Shown piece after piece: positions 46,735 to 55,885 of a stretch of 64,000 nucleotides of DNA. A program made the translations under genes and the position numbers. The number at the start of each line of letters is the position of its first letter. Within the stretch, counting starts at the first letter, position 1. The stretch spans positions 21,853 to 85,852 of the forward strand of contig JAUZOE010000013.1 of the NCBI GenBank assembly GCA_030706605.1, given 5' to 3'. The stretch comes from Bacteroidota bacterium (GTDB taxonomy: Bacteria; Bacteroidota; Bacteroidia; Chitinophagales; Chitinophagaceae). The notes under the pieces are model-generated. The model saw nothing but the letters and a program-made list of their open reading frames with translations, made no database searches and was not told the origin of the DNA.

Positions 46735-47094
46735 TTATCCGCCATTAATTACTGTCCAGTCAATTACAATTTTATCAGCAACAATACCATTTTCTTTAAC
46801 GATATCGCCAGTGTTTGTAACTACAGAGTAAGTAAGAATATCTTTACCTTCTGCATCTACGCCGGTGTATACTAAATGTTCTTCATTTTCAGAAAGACAT
46901 TTGCGGAAATTAATTCCTACACAACCAGGTTGATTTAAAATTTGATCAATAATGTTCCGGCCGATGTAATAACCAGGTGTTGCATCAGGATTTGCTTCTC
47001 TAAAAGCGTTCACCAGTTTGGTACCTTCTGCCAATCCAATGTCTTCGCCAACTTCAGCAAGACTCTTGGTTTCTAAGAGTGCGTTTTGTGTCAT
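46735..47094 (-). CDS. Conserved-looking 119-aa protein of unknown function
   Basis: I do not recognise this protein. It is soluble, acidic, with no signal peptide. An N-terminal helical part (SLAEVGEDIGLAEGTKLVNA) contains an FREANPDATPGYYIGRNI segment, then a cysteine pair in QPGCVGINFRKCLSEN and a beta-rich end (LVYTGVDAEGKDILTYSVV). It starts the minus-strand signalling cassette and faces a long structured spacer. It might be an accessory or substrate of the signalling system; nothing in the sequence settles this. Confidence 0.75.
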   Translation of the reverse strand: MTQNALLETKSLAEVGEDIGLAEGTKLVNAFREANPDATPGYYIGRNIIDQILNQPGCVGINFRKCLSENEEHLVYTGVDAEGKDILTYSVVTNTGDIVKENGIVADKIVIDWTVINGG

Positions 47095-47195
47095 GATTGT
47101 AAGTTTTTTTTGTTTTGTAAAGAGGTTTTAATATGTAATCTGAATGCTAACTTCTTAAAAAACTAATTCCGGTGCAATAGCTATTTTTTTAAGTT

Positions 47196-47343
47196 ATATA
47201 CCCTATTTTTGCTTAAACTCTTGCTGGATGAATGTTTCATCGATTTGCGTAAGTAAATTAACGTATCAAAAAAGGGTATATCTACGATGTAAATATAGTA
47301 AAATTACTATTCAAAAAAAAGGTATATTACGAGGGTAAATATA
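47196..47343. repeat. GGTATAT-type repeats, possible regulator sites
   Basis: Two 23-base direct repeats (47275-47297 and 47321-47343, 46 bases apart) share GGTATAT, TACGA and GTAAATATA with only small differences between these blocks. A reverse copy of GGGTATAT is at 47196-47203. Repeated sites in the divergent spacer fit binding by one of the NarL-type regulators encoded on either side; the ligand is inferred. Confidence 0.5.
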
Positions 47344-47494
47344 CGATTGTTAAAAAATAAAGAAGTAGTAGAAGAAATTGCGTGGGTTGGTAACTATAGT
47401 GGAGAATTGATAAAAATATTGATTGACACCAGTTAACGCAGAAGTATTGGGTTTTCACGATGTTGTTCTTGAATTGTGAATTTGGATATTAACC

Positions 47495-47555
47495 TGTGGG
47501 CCAAGCTAGACAATAATGATATTAATTAATAATGATATTAATTTTTGTGGGCCAA
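47495..47555. repeat. 16-bp tandem repeat flanked by 10-bp direct repeats
   Basis: AATAATGATATTAATT occurs twice head to tail (47512-47527 and 47528-47543). TGTGGGCCAA lies on each side at 47495-47504 and 47546-47555. It may be a local duplication or a small insertion remnant. Confidence 0.6.
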
Positions 47556-47652
47556 TGCCAATAAATGATTCAAAAATAATTATATTTAGTTTGCTTTCCT
47601 ATAGCAGGAATAATCTTTTGCTAATGTGATTAATACTTTTATTTAGATAAAA

Positions 47653-47694
47653 TACGCATTTTAATTTCGTGTTTATACGAAAAAAAAATGCGTA
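47653..47694. repeat. Long inverted repeat upstream of the orphan NarL regulator
   Basis: TACGCATTTT (47653-47662) and AAAATGCGTA (47685-47694) are perfect 10-bp inverted arms. Inside them, after an AA/AA mismatch, TTTCG and CGAAA add five more pairs round an eight-base loop. This is 15 paired bases in a 42-base span, 126 bases before the regulator. It may be a dyad operator or an RNA hairpin; no T-run follows. Confidence 0.65.
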
Positions 47695-47820
47695 AATTTA
47701 CGTGAGTAATAATTCTAATAAATTAGAATGTTAATCGTAAATATTATTAAATATACATAATAGATTTATGAAAATTACGTTATAAATTAAAATTTTACAC
47801 CCCCTAACAGTTACAACCCG

Positions 47821-48486
47821 ATGTCTTTATCTACCGTTATTAAATTTGCAATTGCTGATGACCATAAAATTTTCAGAGATGGCATTAAAATGGCACTTAG
47901 CACCAAAGAAGATTTAAAAATGATATGGGAAGCTGAGGATGGGAGAGATCTGATTCATAAAATGACCATAAAAAAACCAGATATTTTATTAATGGACATA
48001 AGGATGCCGGAAATTGATGGTATCAATGCAATAGAGATGTTGCGAAAAGAGTATGATGACCTTAAGATTATTGTACTTTCAATGTATGATGATCAGAAGA
48101 TGATAAGTAAAATGATGGAGATGGGTGCAAATGCGTATTTAACCAAGACAACTGATCCTGGTGAAATTTATGAAGCAATACTTACCTGCATGAATGAAGA
48201 TTTTTATTTTAATCAATTAGTTAATAATGCCGTAATGGGTAAGTTAATGCAAAAGAAAAATGTACGTAAACATTATGGCAACCATATCCCAATTACTTTT
48301 AGTGAAAAAGAATTAAAAATTTTGCAATTGCTTGGAGAGGATAAAACTACTGATGAAATTTCAAAAATAATTTTCCTGAGCCCAAGAACAATTGAAACCA
48401 TTCGTCAGAACATGAAAAATAAGGTAGGTGCTAAAACGATTGGCGGCCTGCTTATGTATGGGATGAGAAATAAGATGATTGAATAA
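47821..48486 (+). CDS. NarL/LuxR-type response regulator without adjacent same-strand kinase
   Basis: The 221-residue protein has a receiver (IADDHK, phospho-acceptor D59 in ILLMDIRMP, switch Ser in VLSMYD, Lys in LTKTT) and a LuxR-type helix-turn-helix (TFSEKELKILQLLGEDKTTDEISKIIFLSPRTIETIRQNMKNKV). It is paralogous to the regulator at 44411-45067. No kinase gene follows it; it may be served by the divergent cassette's kinase or a distant one. Confidence 0.94.
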   Translation: MSLSTVIKFAIADDHKIFRDGIKMALSTKEDLKMIWEAEDGRDLIHKMTIKKPDILLMDIRMPEIDGINAIEMLRKEYDDLKIIVLSMYDDQKMISKMMEMGANAYLTKTTDPGEIYEAILTCMNEDFYFNQLVNNAVMGKLMQKKNVRKHYGNHIPITFSEKELKILQLLGEDKTTDEISKIIFLSPRTIETIRQNMKNKVGAKTIGGLLMYGMRNKMIE

Positions 48487-48547
48487 TACTGTTTTCTTAA
48501 GTATTGTTTATATAGTTATAATGAATTAAGTTTTTTTTAATAATTTG

Positions 48548-48590
48548 ATTGGCCTTCCTCTAAGGTATTTGCTCGGCCAATTATTTTTCT
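48548..48590 (+). terminator. Terminator after the orphan NarL-type regulator
   Basis: ATTGGCC (48548-48554) and GGCCAAT (48575-48581) form a perfect 7-bp stem with a 20-base loop, followed by TATTTTTCT. Confidence 0.6.
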
Positions 48591-48760
48591 ACTCAAGCAC
48601 TTACTAGGACTATTTATACCTTTAAATTGCTTACAGATCAACATTGTGTGTTATATTAACCCAACTTTTGAATAGATGTATTTTGTGCGGTATTTCAGTA
48701 ATGATTTAATATTTAATCTATTGTAAAGTATTTTTTTATGCGGTTGAGAAAACCTTATTC

Positions 48761-49834
48761 TTATAAAAACTTCAATACTTCTTCGCCCATGGCATGGGTA
48801 CCCAAAAGTTTTTCCTGAGGGGTATGAGCATCTGCAATATCTCCGGTACGGTATCCGGCTTTTAATACTTTATCAACTGCGCTGATCACTAATTCTGATT
48901 CTTCTTTCATGCCGAAAGAAATATCCAATAACAGCGCTACTGAAAGAATAGAGGCTAAAGGATTAGCAATTCCTTTGCCCGTAATATCGTGCGCAGAACC
49001 ATGGATAGGTTCATAAACTCCTGTTCCGTCGCCAATAGAAGCAGAAGCTAACATGCCCATGGAGCCAGCTATCTGTGAGGCTTCATCGGTTAAAATATCA
49101 CCGAACAAATTGGCTGTGACTACCACATCAAAACGGCATGGATCTTTGATCAATAGCATGGCTGTTGCATCTACAAACTGATATTCCACTTCAATGTCAG
49201 GATATTCTAATGCTAATTTCTGAATCACTTCACGCCACAAACGGCTTGTTTCTAAAACATTGGCTTTATCAACAGAACATAATTTTTTTCTTCTTGTTCC
49301 TGCGGCTTCAAAAGCTTTTCTTCCGATCCGTTCTACTTCATAGCGGCTGTATTCTGCAACATCAAAAGCAGTATCATTATTATTTTTACGACCTTTTTCG
49401 CCGAAGTAAATATCGCCGGTTAATTCCCTGAAAAATAAAATATCAGCACCTTTTAAAATCTCTGGTTTGATGCTTGAAGCACCTAGTAATTCATCAAATA
49501 ATTTTATGGGACGGATGTTGGCATATAAACCCAATTCTTTTCTCATTTTTAATAAACCTTGTTCAGGACGGACTTTTGCAGAAGGATCATTGTCGTATTT
49601 AGGATGTCCTACCGCGCCAAAAAGCACCGCATCTGAATTCTTCATTTTCACTAAAGTTGCTTCGGGCAGCGGATCTCCTGTGGCTTCTATAGCCACATGA
49701 CCAATTAATGCTTCATCATAAGTAAACTCATGATTAAATTTTAGCGCTATTGCTTCCAATACTTTTTTACCAGCTGCTGTTACTTCCTGTCCAATCCCAT
49801 CTCCGGGAACTATTAAGATTTGTTTTTTTGCCAT
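48761..49834 (-). CDS. leuB: 3-isopropylmalate dehydrogenase LeuB
   Basis: LeuB oxidises and decarboxylates 3-isopropylmalate in leucine synthesis, and the same enzyme acts on 3-methylmalate in the citramalate route to isoleucine. The 357-residue protein starts with ILIVPGDGIGQEVT and has the ELTGDIYFGEKGR loop, YSRYEVERIGRKAFEAA and the metal-binding segment VVTANLFGDILTDEASQIAGSMGM. GSAHDITGKGIANP is the cofactor region. It is the last gene of the leuC-leuD-cimA-leuB operon. Confidence 0.96.
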   Translation of the reverse strand: MAKKQILIVPGDGIGQEVTAAGKKVLEAIALKFNHEFTYDEALIGHVAIEATGDPLPEATLVKMKNSDAVLFGAVGHPKYDNDPSAKVRPEQGLLKMRKELGLYANIRPIKLFDELLGASSIKPEILKGADILFFRELTGDIYFGEKGRKNNNDTAFDVAEYSRYEVERIGRKAFEAAGTRRKKLCSVDKANVLETSRLWREVIQKLALEYPDIEVEYQFVDATAMLLIKDPCRFDVVVTANLFGDILTDEASQIAGSMGMLASASIGDGTGVYEPIHGSAHDITGKGIANPLASILSVALLLDISFGMKEESELVISAVDKVLKAGYRTGDIADAHTPQEKLLGTHAMGEEVLKFL

Positions 49835-49872
49835 AATTAACTTTAAATTATTTTTCCTGTAGCTTTTAAATT

Positions 49873-51387
49873 TTAAATCACATTCAACATTTTTTCAGTT
49901 GCTTTAATAGCAGCAACTGTTTGATCACTGTCTAACCCTCTTGTTTTAAATTCTTTACAATGGTGCGACCATGTAATTATCGTTTCGCATAATGCATCTG
50001 ATTTGCCACCGGGAGGTATGCGTACTTCATAATCGACTAATTCGGGTAATTCTATTTCTTTCAGCTTGTATACTTTATTTAGTGCATTCACAAATGCATC
50101 ATATTGCCCGTCGCCCTGCGCATGTTCTTCAAACAATTCTCCATTAATGCAAATGCTTAATGTAACAGAAGGGCGCAAATTTTTTGAATGGCTGAGTACA
50201 TAGTTTTTAATCAATACTTTTTCTGATATGCTATTGCTATCCAGTACATCAGAAATAATATAAGGGAGATCTGCCTGTGTTACGGTTTCTTTACGATCAC
50301 CCAGTTCAATAATCCGTTGTGTTACTTTTTTTAAATCAACTCCAGCCAACTGAATCCCCAATTGAAGCAGGTTATTTTCAATATTGGCTTTACCGCTCAT
50401 TTTTCCCAGGGCATATTTGCGTTCGCGGCCAAATCGTTCAGGCATTAAATCATTAAAATAAAGGTTATTCTTTTTATCGCCATCTGCATGTATACCTGCA
50501 GTTTGTGTAAAAACATTTTCTCCAACAATAGGTTTATTAGCCGATATTCTGAAACCTGAAAAAGTTTCTACCAATTTGCTTATCGAGTACAATGATTTTT
50601 CTATAACAGAAGTGGCAACCTCGGGCATAAAATCATTTAGTACAGCAATAGAACTTGCTAATGGGGCATTTCCAGCTCTTTCGCCCATACCATTTACAGT
50701 AAGATGTAGTCCTTTGGCACCAGCCTTAACTGCTTCTAATACATTTGCAGTACTAAGGTCATAGTCATTATGCGCATGAAAATCAAAATGCAGGTCAGGG
50801 TATTTATTTACAATAGATGAAATATATTCATAGGTCTCTGAAGGAATCAAAACCCCTAAAGTATCGGGTAATAAGATTCTCTTTACAGGCTGCTTGGAAA
50901 GGAAATCCAGGTATTGAAATACATATTCTTTTGAATGTCGCATTCCATTACTCCAGTCTTCCAAATAAACATTACATTCCAATCCTTTGTGCCGGGCTAA
51001 GGCAATCACTTGGGCAATATCTTTAAAATGCTCTTCCGGTTTTTTCTTTATCTGGTGTGTCAAATGATTTAATGAACCTTTGGTAAGTAAGTTCATTACT
51101 TTGGCTCCCGCAGCCAACATCCAGTTTACCGATACGTCGCCATCTACAAAAGTGAGTACTTCCACCTTATCAATAAAACCATTTAAAGCAGCCCATTCAG
51201 TAATCTTTTTTACTGCCTGGAACTCGCCTTCTGAAACTCGTGCCGAAGCAATTTCAATTCTGTCAACTTTTACTTCTGTTAATAATAATTGAGCGATGGT
51301 TAATTTTTCAGATGAAGAAAAAGATACGCCGCTGGTTTGTTCACCATCCCGGAGCGTAGTATCCATTATTTCAATGTGACGTTGCAA
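49873..51387 (-). CDS. cimA: Citramalate synthase CimA (likely misread as LeuA)
   Basis: The 504-residue acyltransferase has the HMGL-type barrel (DTTLRDGEQ, metal ligands in HFDFHAHNDYDLS) and a C-terminal LeuA-type regulatory domain (SEGD-like HAQGDGQYDAF, VDYEVRIPPGGKSDA). As I recall it, the sequence runs closely parallel to Leptospira citramalate synthase throughout. The three pyruvate-pocket residues known there (Leu81, Leu104, Tyr144) correspond to L78, L101 and Y141 here, in VLTFVDG, NLLTKG and NVYLEDWSNG. CimA makes citramalate from pyruvate and acetyl-CoA. Automatic annotation may say 2-isopropylmalate synthase. No separate LeuA is in the window. Confidence 0.82.
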   Translation of the reverse strand: MQRHIEIMDTTLRDGEQTSGVSFSSSEKLTIAQLLLTEVKVDRIEIASARVSEGEFQAVKKITEWAALNGFIDKVEVLTFVDGDVSVNWMLAAGAKVMNLLTKGSLNHLTHQIKKKPEEHFKDIAQVIALARHKGLECNVYLEDWSNGMRHSKEYVFQYLDFLSKQPVKRILLPDTLGVLIPSETYEYISSIVNKYPDLHFDFHAHNDYDLSTANVLEAVKAGAKGLHLTVNGMGERAGNAPLASSIAVLNDFMPEVATSVIEKSLYSISKLVETFSGFRISANKPIVGENVFTQTAGIHADGDKKNNLYFNDLMPERFGRERKYALGKMSGKANIENNLLQLGIQLAGVDLKKVTQRIIELGDRKETVTQADLPYIISDVLDSNSISEKVLIKNYVLSHSKNLRPSVTLSICINGELFEEHAQGDGQYDAFVNALNKVYKLKEIELPELVDYEVRIPPGGKSDALCETIITWSHHCKEFKTRGLDSDQTVAAIKATEKMLNVI

Positions 51388-51486
51388 TTCTATAAAATTT
51401 TTATTGGTTAAAAAGCCTGCATTAATGGCACTATCTTTAGATAATATTAATTTTAAAAGATAGTGGTTGAATATTTTAAAATAGGT

Positions 51487-52083
51487 TTATATTTCTTTTT
51501 CTGCAGCAAATGAAGCAATATCGTTTTTCATGGCCTGTAAATAATCTATATCATCAAAGCCATTCAACATGTTATGTTTCTTGTAACCGTTTATCTTGAA
51601 AGATTCGCGATCACCTTTAGCCAGGATAGTAATCGTCTGGTCAGGGAGGCTAACTTCCAATTCTGTTTTTGGATCAGCTTCAATAGCTTTAAAAATTTTT
51701 TCTAAAAATGCAGGACTTACCTGTACGGGTAATATACCAATATTAAGTGCATTCCCTTTAAAAATATCAGCAAAAAAACTGGATACCACACATCGGAATC
51801 CATAATCGTAAATTGCCCAGGCTGCATGTTCACGACTGCTTCCACTACCAAAATTGGTACCCGCAACTAATATTTTTCCTGAATAGAGAGGATTATTTAA
51901 TATAAAATCCTGCTTAGGTGATTCATCATTATTATAACGCCAATCTCTAAAAAGATTATCACCAAACCCTTCCCGTTTGGTTGCTTTTAGAAAACGAGCC
52001 GGAATGATCTGGTCTGTGTCTACATTTTCAATTGGCAAAGGAACCGCCGAGCTTTTAAGAACCGTAAATTTATCGTAAGCCAT
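51487..52083 (-). CDS. leuD: Isopropylmalate isomerase small subunit LeuD
   Basis: LeuD is the small (swivel-domain) subunit of the LeuCD isomerase. The 198-residue protein has the signature [13 protein letters not shown] and the catalytic-loop segment [16 protein letters not shown]. LeuCD also isomerises citramalate. The gene is 35 bases downstream of leuC, and 99 bases separate it from cimA. Confidence 0.96.
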   Translation of the reverse strand: MAYDKFTVLKSSAVPLPIENVDTDQIIPARFLKATKREGFGDNLFRDWRYNNDESPKQDFILNNPLYSGKILVAGTNFGSGSSREHAAWAIYDYGFRCVVSSFFADIFKGNALNIGILPVQVSPAFLEKIFKAIEADPKTELEVSLPDQTITILAKGDRESFKINGYKKHNMLNGFDDIDYLQAMKNDIASFAAEKEI

Positions 52084-52118
52084 TTTATTTTTTTATAATT
52101 TGATATTTGATTTTGCTA

Positions 52119-53522
52119 TTACATTAATTCTCTTGGGTCTGTTACAAAACCTGTAACAGCAGCAGCAGCAGCCATTAATGGGCTTGCCAGTAATGTGCGG
52201 CTTCCTGGTCCCTGGCGACCTTCAAAATTCCGGTTACTGGTACTTACTGCATATTTACCTGCAGGAATCTTGTCATCATTCATAGCAAGACATGCTGAAC
52301 AACCCGGCTGGCGCAATGTGAAACCAGCTTCAGTTAGAATATCCAGAATACCTTCTTCTTTAATTTGTTGTTCTACAATATGAGAGCCGGGAACCACCCA
52401 TGCTGTAACATGGTCGGCTTTTTTGCGGCCTTTAATGATTGATGCAAATGCCCTGAAATCTTCGATACGGCCATTGGTACAGCTACCGATAAAGACATAA
52501 TCCACCTTTTTGCCAATCATTTTGTCTTCTTCTGAAAAACCCATGTATTTGAGCGATTTTTCGTAAGTAGTGGCACCTCCTTTTAAGTCAGCCGCTTTAG
52601 GTATCAGTTTAGAAATACCTATTCCCATGCCCGGATTAGTACCATAAGTAATCATAGGTTCAATATCCGAAGCATCAAAATTATATTCCATGTCAAACAC
52701 CGCATCCTCATCGGTTTTTAATGTTTTCCAATAGGCCAGGGCCTTATCCCAGGCTTCACCTTTTGGCGCCTGATCACGACCATTAATATACGCAAATGTG
52801 GTTTCATCTGGGGCTACCATGCCGCCACGAGCTCCCATTTCAATACTCATATTACAAACAGTCATCCGGCCTTCCATGCTCATTTTTTCAAAAACATCAC
52901 CGGCATATTCTACAAAATATCCTGTAGCACCCGCAGTAGTTAGTTTTGAAATGATATATAAAGCAACATCTTTTGGAGTAACAGCCTTTCCTAAAGTCCC
53001 ATTCACATTGATGCGCATTTTTAAAGGCTTTGGTTGCATGATGCATTGAGAAGACAAAACCATTTCTACTTCAGAAGTGCCGATGCCAAAAGCAATAGCG
53101 CCGAATGCACCGTGTGTCGACGTATGAGAATCGCCGCATACAATAGTCATTCCTGGCAGCGTGATCCCATTTTCGGGACCTACTACATGCACAATTCCGT
53201 TTTTAGGATTGCCAAGCCCCCAATGTGAAATTCCATATTTTGCAGAATTTTGTTCCAATGCTTTCAACTGGTTGGCAGACAATGGATCCTTTACTGGTAA
53301 GTGTTGATTAATGGTGGGTGTGTTGTGATCCGCAGTAGCAAAAGTGTGCTCGGGAGACATTACTTTAATGCCCCTGCTTTCCAGTCCCAAAAATGCCACA
53401 GGGCTGGTAACTTCATGAATAAAGTGGCGGTCAATAAAAAATACATCCGGGCCATCTTCAATTTTACGAACTACGTGCGAATCCCATACTTTATCAAATA
53501 AAGTACTTGGTTGATTACTCAT
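52119..53522 (-). CDS. leuC: Isopropylmalate isomerase large subunit LeuC
   Basis: LeuC is an aconitase-family enzyme with a [4Fe-4S] cluster. In the 467-residue protein the cluster cysteines are in [13 protein letters not shown] and [33 protein letters not shown] is the aconitase signature. It opens the minus-strand operon leuC-leuD-cimA-leuB and depends on Fe-S assembly such as that encoded by the suf operon. Confidence 0.96.
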   Translation of the reverse strand: MSNQPSTLFDKVWDSHVVRKIEDGPDVFFIDRHFIHEVTSPVAFLGLESRGIKVMSPEHTFATADHNTPTINQHLPVKDPLSANQLKALEQNSAKYGISHWGLGNPKNGIVHVVGPENGITLPGMTIVCGDSHTSTHGAFGAIAFGIGTSEVEMVLSSQCIMQPKPLKMRINVNGTLGKAVTPKDVALYIISKLTTAGATGYFVEYAGDVFEKMSMEGRMTVCNMSIEMGARGGMVAPDETTFAYINGRDQAPKGEAWDKALAYWKTLKTDEDAVFDMEYNFDASDIEPMITYGTNPGMGIGISKLIPKAADLKGGATTYEKSLKYMGFSEEDKMIGKKVDYVFIGSCTNGRIEDFRAFASIIKGRKKADHVTAWVVPGSHIVEQQIKEEGILDILTEAGFTLRQPGCSACLAMNDDKIPAGKYAVSTSNRNFEGRQGPGSRTLLASPLMAAAAAVTGFVTDPRELM

Positions 53523-53968
53523 GATAAATAATTGGTTTTAGAAATATTTCTGCAAATATCCATCGTTATTGGCAAAATTTCAATTAAAATCTGTTAATGA
53601 AGACGCCTGTTGAACAAATAGTCAATACTTATGTAAGGAATCTTTTAATAAAGTAAGCCCTTACTAATCCACGAGATGCAATAGGATAGCGTTTAATATT
53701 TAATTTTAGAGAGTATATTATCGGTACTAGATTATAATTATACATTTATAATCTCCTGTAAATTGAATTTATTACACATTGCTTTCTTCCTTAATTAATT
53801 CAATCTCATACTGCTGATACTGGATCCATCGAAGAAGTGAATCATTGATTAGGGATAATAAAAATTTAGCAATCCTTTTTGTCCGGATCAGTTTTTCAAA
53901 GGAGGATATTTTTTAAGTGATTTAATCATTCTGACTAATTAATCAAATTTTTTATTCCTGCCTACGGA
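53523..53968. other. Intergenic region leuC to helicase (446 bases)
   Basis: This spacer lies between divergent genes. It contains AGAAATATTTCT, a 12-bp palindrome, at 53540-53551 (17 bases before leuC), and AGTAAG-CC-CTTACT at 53652-53665. Neither is improbable in AT-rich DNA. I find no leader peptide with a leucine run, T-box or clear -7 box. Confidence 0.5.
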
Positions 53969-53983
53969 ATGTATTTTCACACC

Positions 53984-55819
53984 ATGCCAACAACTCATCC
54001 ATATATCAGGCAACTATTGTCATGTATTCATTTAGAAGAAAAAGAGGAAATAAAGCGTTATAGCCTTGATCAGCAACATACATTAAAATCTTTGAAGGTT
54101 GAGGGACTTGCACTTCATCCTATAGTTATAACCCGCAAAAATTTTGGTTATGCGGATTACCCTGAGATCAGTTTCCGGCTACCATTTCCTGCCGAGACTA
54201 ATCATTTCAGGGATGGCGTTGCCATAGAATGTTTTTGTGCTGGTGAAGATTCTATAAAAGGTATATTGATATACCTGGACGGAAAGATGGGGGAATTCAG
54301 GCTGTTTACGCCTGATTTTCCTGAATGGATAGAGGACGATAAAGTGGGTATTAAGTTGGCACCAGATCAGCGCACCAGCACAATCATGAAAAATGTGTTG
54401 AACGGCCTGGAGAATAACAAAGTGCTGTACCACTTGTTTGAACAAATACATGCTGATACATTGATGGATAACATTGATATTGTAAACAAATTTGAATTTA
54501 CATTTATCAATCAGTTTCTAAATGATAGCCAGCAAAAAGCCGTTACTGCTATTCTTCAAAAAAAGGAGATTACAATTGTACATGGGCCTCCGGGAACAGG
54601 CAAGACAACTATACTGGTAGAAGGTATAGAACAGTTAGTGAAAACCGGGGAAAAAGTATTGGTAAGTACCCCTGCCAATAAGGCTGTGGATCATATTACC
54701 AAAGAACTTATTAAAAAAGGATTGAAGGTGCTAAGGGTAGGAAATTTTAGTAAGACAGATGAAGAAGTTTTTGCGTATACACCTGAAGGTAAACTTGCCA
54801 ATGGTAAACAGCAAAAGGAAATTAAAGAGCTTAAAAAAAGAGCCGAAGAATTTCGCAGAATGGCCCTGAAATATAAACGTAGTTTTGGAAAAGCGGAGAG
54901 GGACCAGCGGAATCTTTTATTTAAAGAAGTAAAAAATATACGCAATGAAATAAAAAGCCTGCAACTATATAATGAGGAAAAATTATACAGCGAAGCCAAT
55001 GTAATATTAGGAACTCCCATTGGCTTATATGATGCAAAAATCAATCAACTCCAATTTGGAACATTAGTGATAGATGAAGCGGGTCAATGTATTGAGCCAT
55101 TGGCGTGGTGCATTTTTCCCCTGGCATCAAGGTATGTGCTGGCGGGCGATCATTTCCAGTTGCCGCCTACTGTGCTCAGCCTTGAGGCTGCTGCCATGGG
55201 GTTGAATGAATCTATTTTAGAAGTCTGTGTAAAAACGGTTTCCAATATTTTTTTGCTGGATACTCAATACCGCATGCGCAAGGCAATTGCGGGTTTTTCA
55301 GGAGATTATTTTTACAAGGGCTTGTTGCAAACACCAGCACGTCTTTCCAATACAGGTGTACATATCAGTTTTATTGATACCGCCGGATCTGGTTACAATG
55401 AAATGCAGGGAAGCAATGGTACTAGTTGGCAAAATGAAGGAGAGATGATGATCGTAAAAAAACTGGTGGAAGCAGGTAACCTTGATTTATTTTCTACAGC
55501 CTTTATTTCTCCCTACTCAGGGCAGGTGGCCGCAGCTAAAGAAGTGTTGCCAAAATCAATGCGCATTAGTACCATCGACAGTTTCCAGGGACAGGAAAAA
55601 GAGATTGTGATTCTTTCACTGGTACGCAGCAATGATGATGGTGATATTGGATTTTTAAAGGATTATCGTCGTATGAACGTAGCTATCACTCGGGCTAAAG
55701 AACAATTGTTTGTTATAGGCGATAGCGCAACTATTGGCGCAGATCCGTTCTACAATGCCTTTCTGACTTATATTGAAAAATATGGAAGTTACAGAACAGT
55801 GTGGGAATTTGAAATATAA
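53984..55819 (+). CDS. Superfamily 1 (UPF1/IGHMBP2-like) helicase
   Basis: I use the ATG at 53984, five codons after the track's start, because it gives a compact N-terminus (MPTTHPYIRQL), 611 residues in all; the upstream ATG at 53969 is possible. Helicase motifs: Walker A VHGPPGTGKTT, Ia STPANKAVDHI, II VIDEAGQ, III LAGDHFQLPPT, IV LDTQYRMR, V STIDSFQGQEKEIVILSLVRS, VI RRMNVAITRAKEQL. The AAA_11/AAA_12 arrangement and DEAG box place it with UPF1-like 5'-3' helicases. The bacterial role is unknown. Confidence 0.9.
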   Translation: MPTTHPYIRQLLSCIHLEEKEEIKRYSLDQQHTLKSLKVEGLALHPIVITRKNFGYADYPEISFRLPFPAETNHFRDGVAIECFCAGEDSIKGILIYLDGKMGEFRLFTPDFPEWIEDDKVGIKLAPDQRTSTIMKNVLNGLENNKVLYHLFEQIHADTLMDNIDIVNKFEFTFINQFLNDSQQKAVTAILQKKEITIVHGPPGTGKTTILVEGIEQLVKTGEKVLVSTPANKAVDHITKELIKKGLKVLRVGNFSKTDEEVFAYTPEGKLANGKQQKEIKELKKRAEEFRRMALKYKRSFGKAERDQRNLLFKEVKNIRNEIKSLQLYNEEKLYSEANVILGTPIGLYDAKINQLQFGTLVIDEAGQCIEPLAWCIFPLASRYVLAGDHFQLPPTVLSLEAAAMGLNESILEVCVKTVSNIFLLDTQYRMRKAIAGFSGDYFYKGLLQTPARLSNTGVHISFIDTAGSGYNEMQGSNGTSWQNEGEMMIVKKLVEAGNLDLFSTAFISPYSGQVAAAKEVLPKSMRISTIDSFQGQEKEIVILSLVRSNDDGDIGFLKDYRRMNVAITRAKEQLFVIGDSATIGADPFYNAFLTYIEKYGSYRTVWEFEI

Positions 55820-55885
55820 GATTGTCAATAAACCAGGAAGCCTGGCAGCTTGTGAATTATTTAAAATAAATATTTTATTCTTTTC

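Larger units (their letters stand above)
47095..47820. other. Structured intergenic region between the signalling cassette and the orphan regulator (726 bases)
   Basis: There is no gene longer than about 35 codons. It holds imperfect direct repeats with GGTATAT, a perfect 16-bp tandem repeat flanked by TGTGGGCCAA copies, and a long inverted repeat, each listed separately. A 27-codon frame from TTG at 47347 is too short to call. The density of repeats is unlike other spacers here. Confidence 0.6.

Noticed and set aside
53540-53551. AGAAATATTTCT palindrome before leuC as an operator
   Set aside because: Perfect 12-bp palindromes of A and T are expected in spacers this AT-rich, and no matching site is seen elsewhere in the operon.
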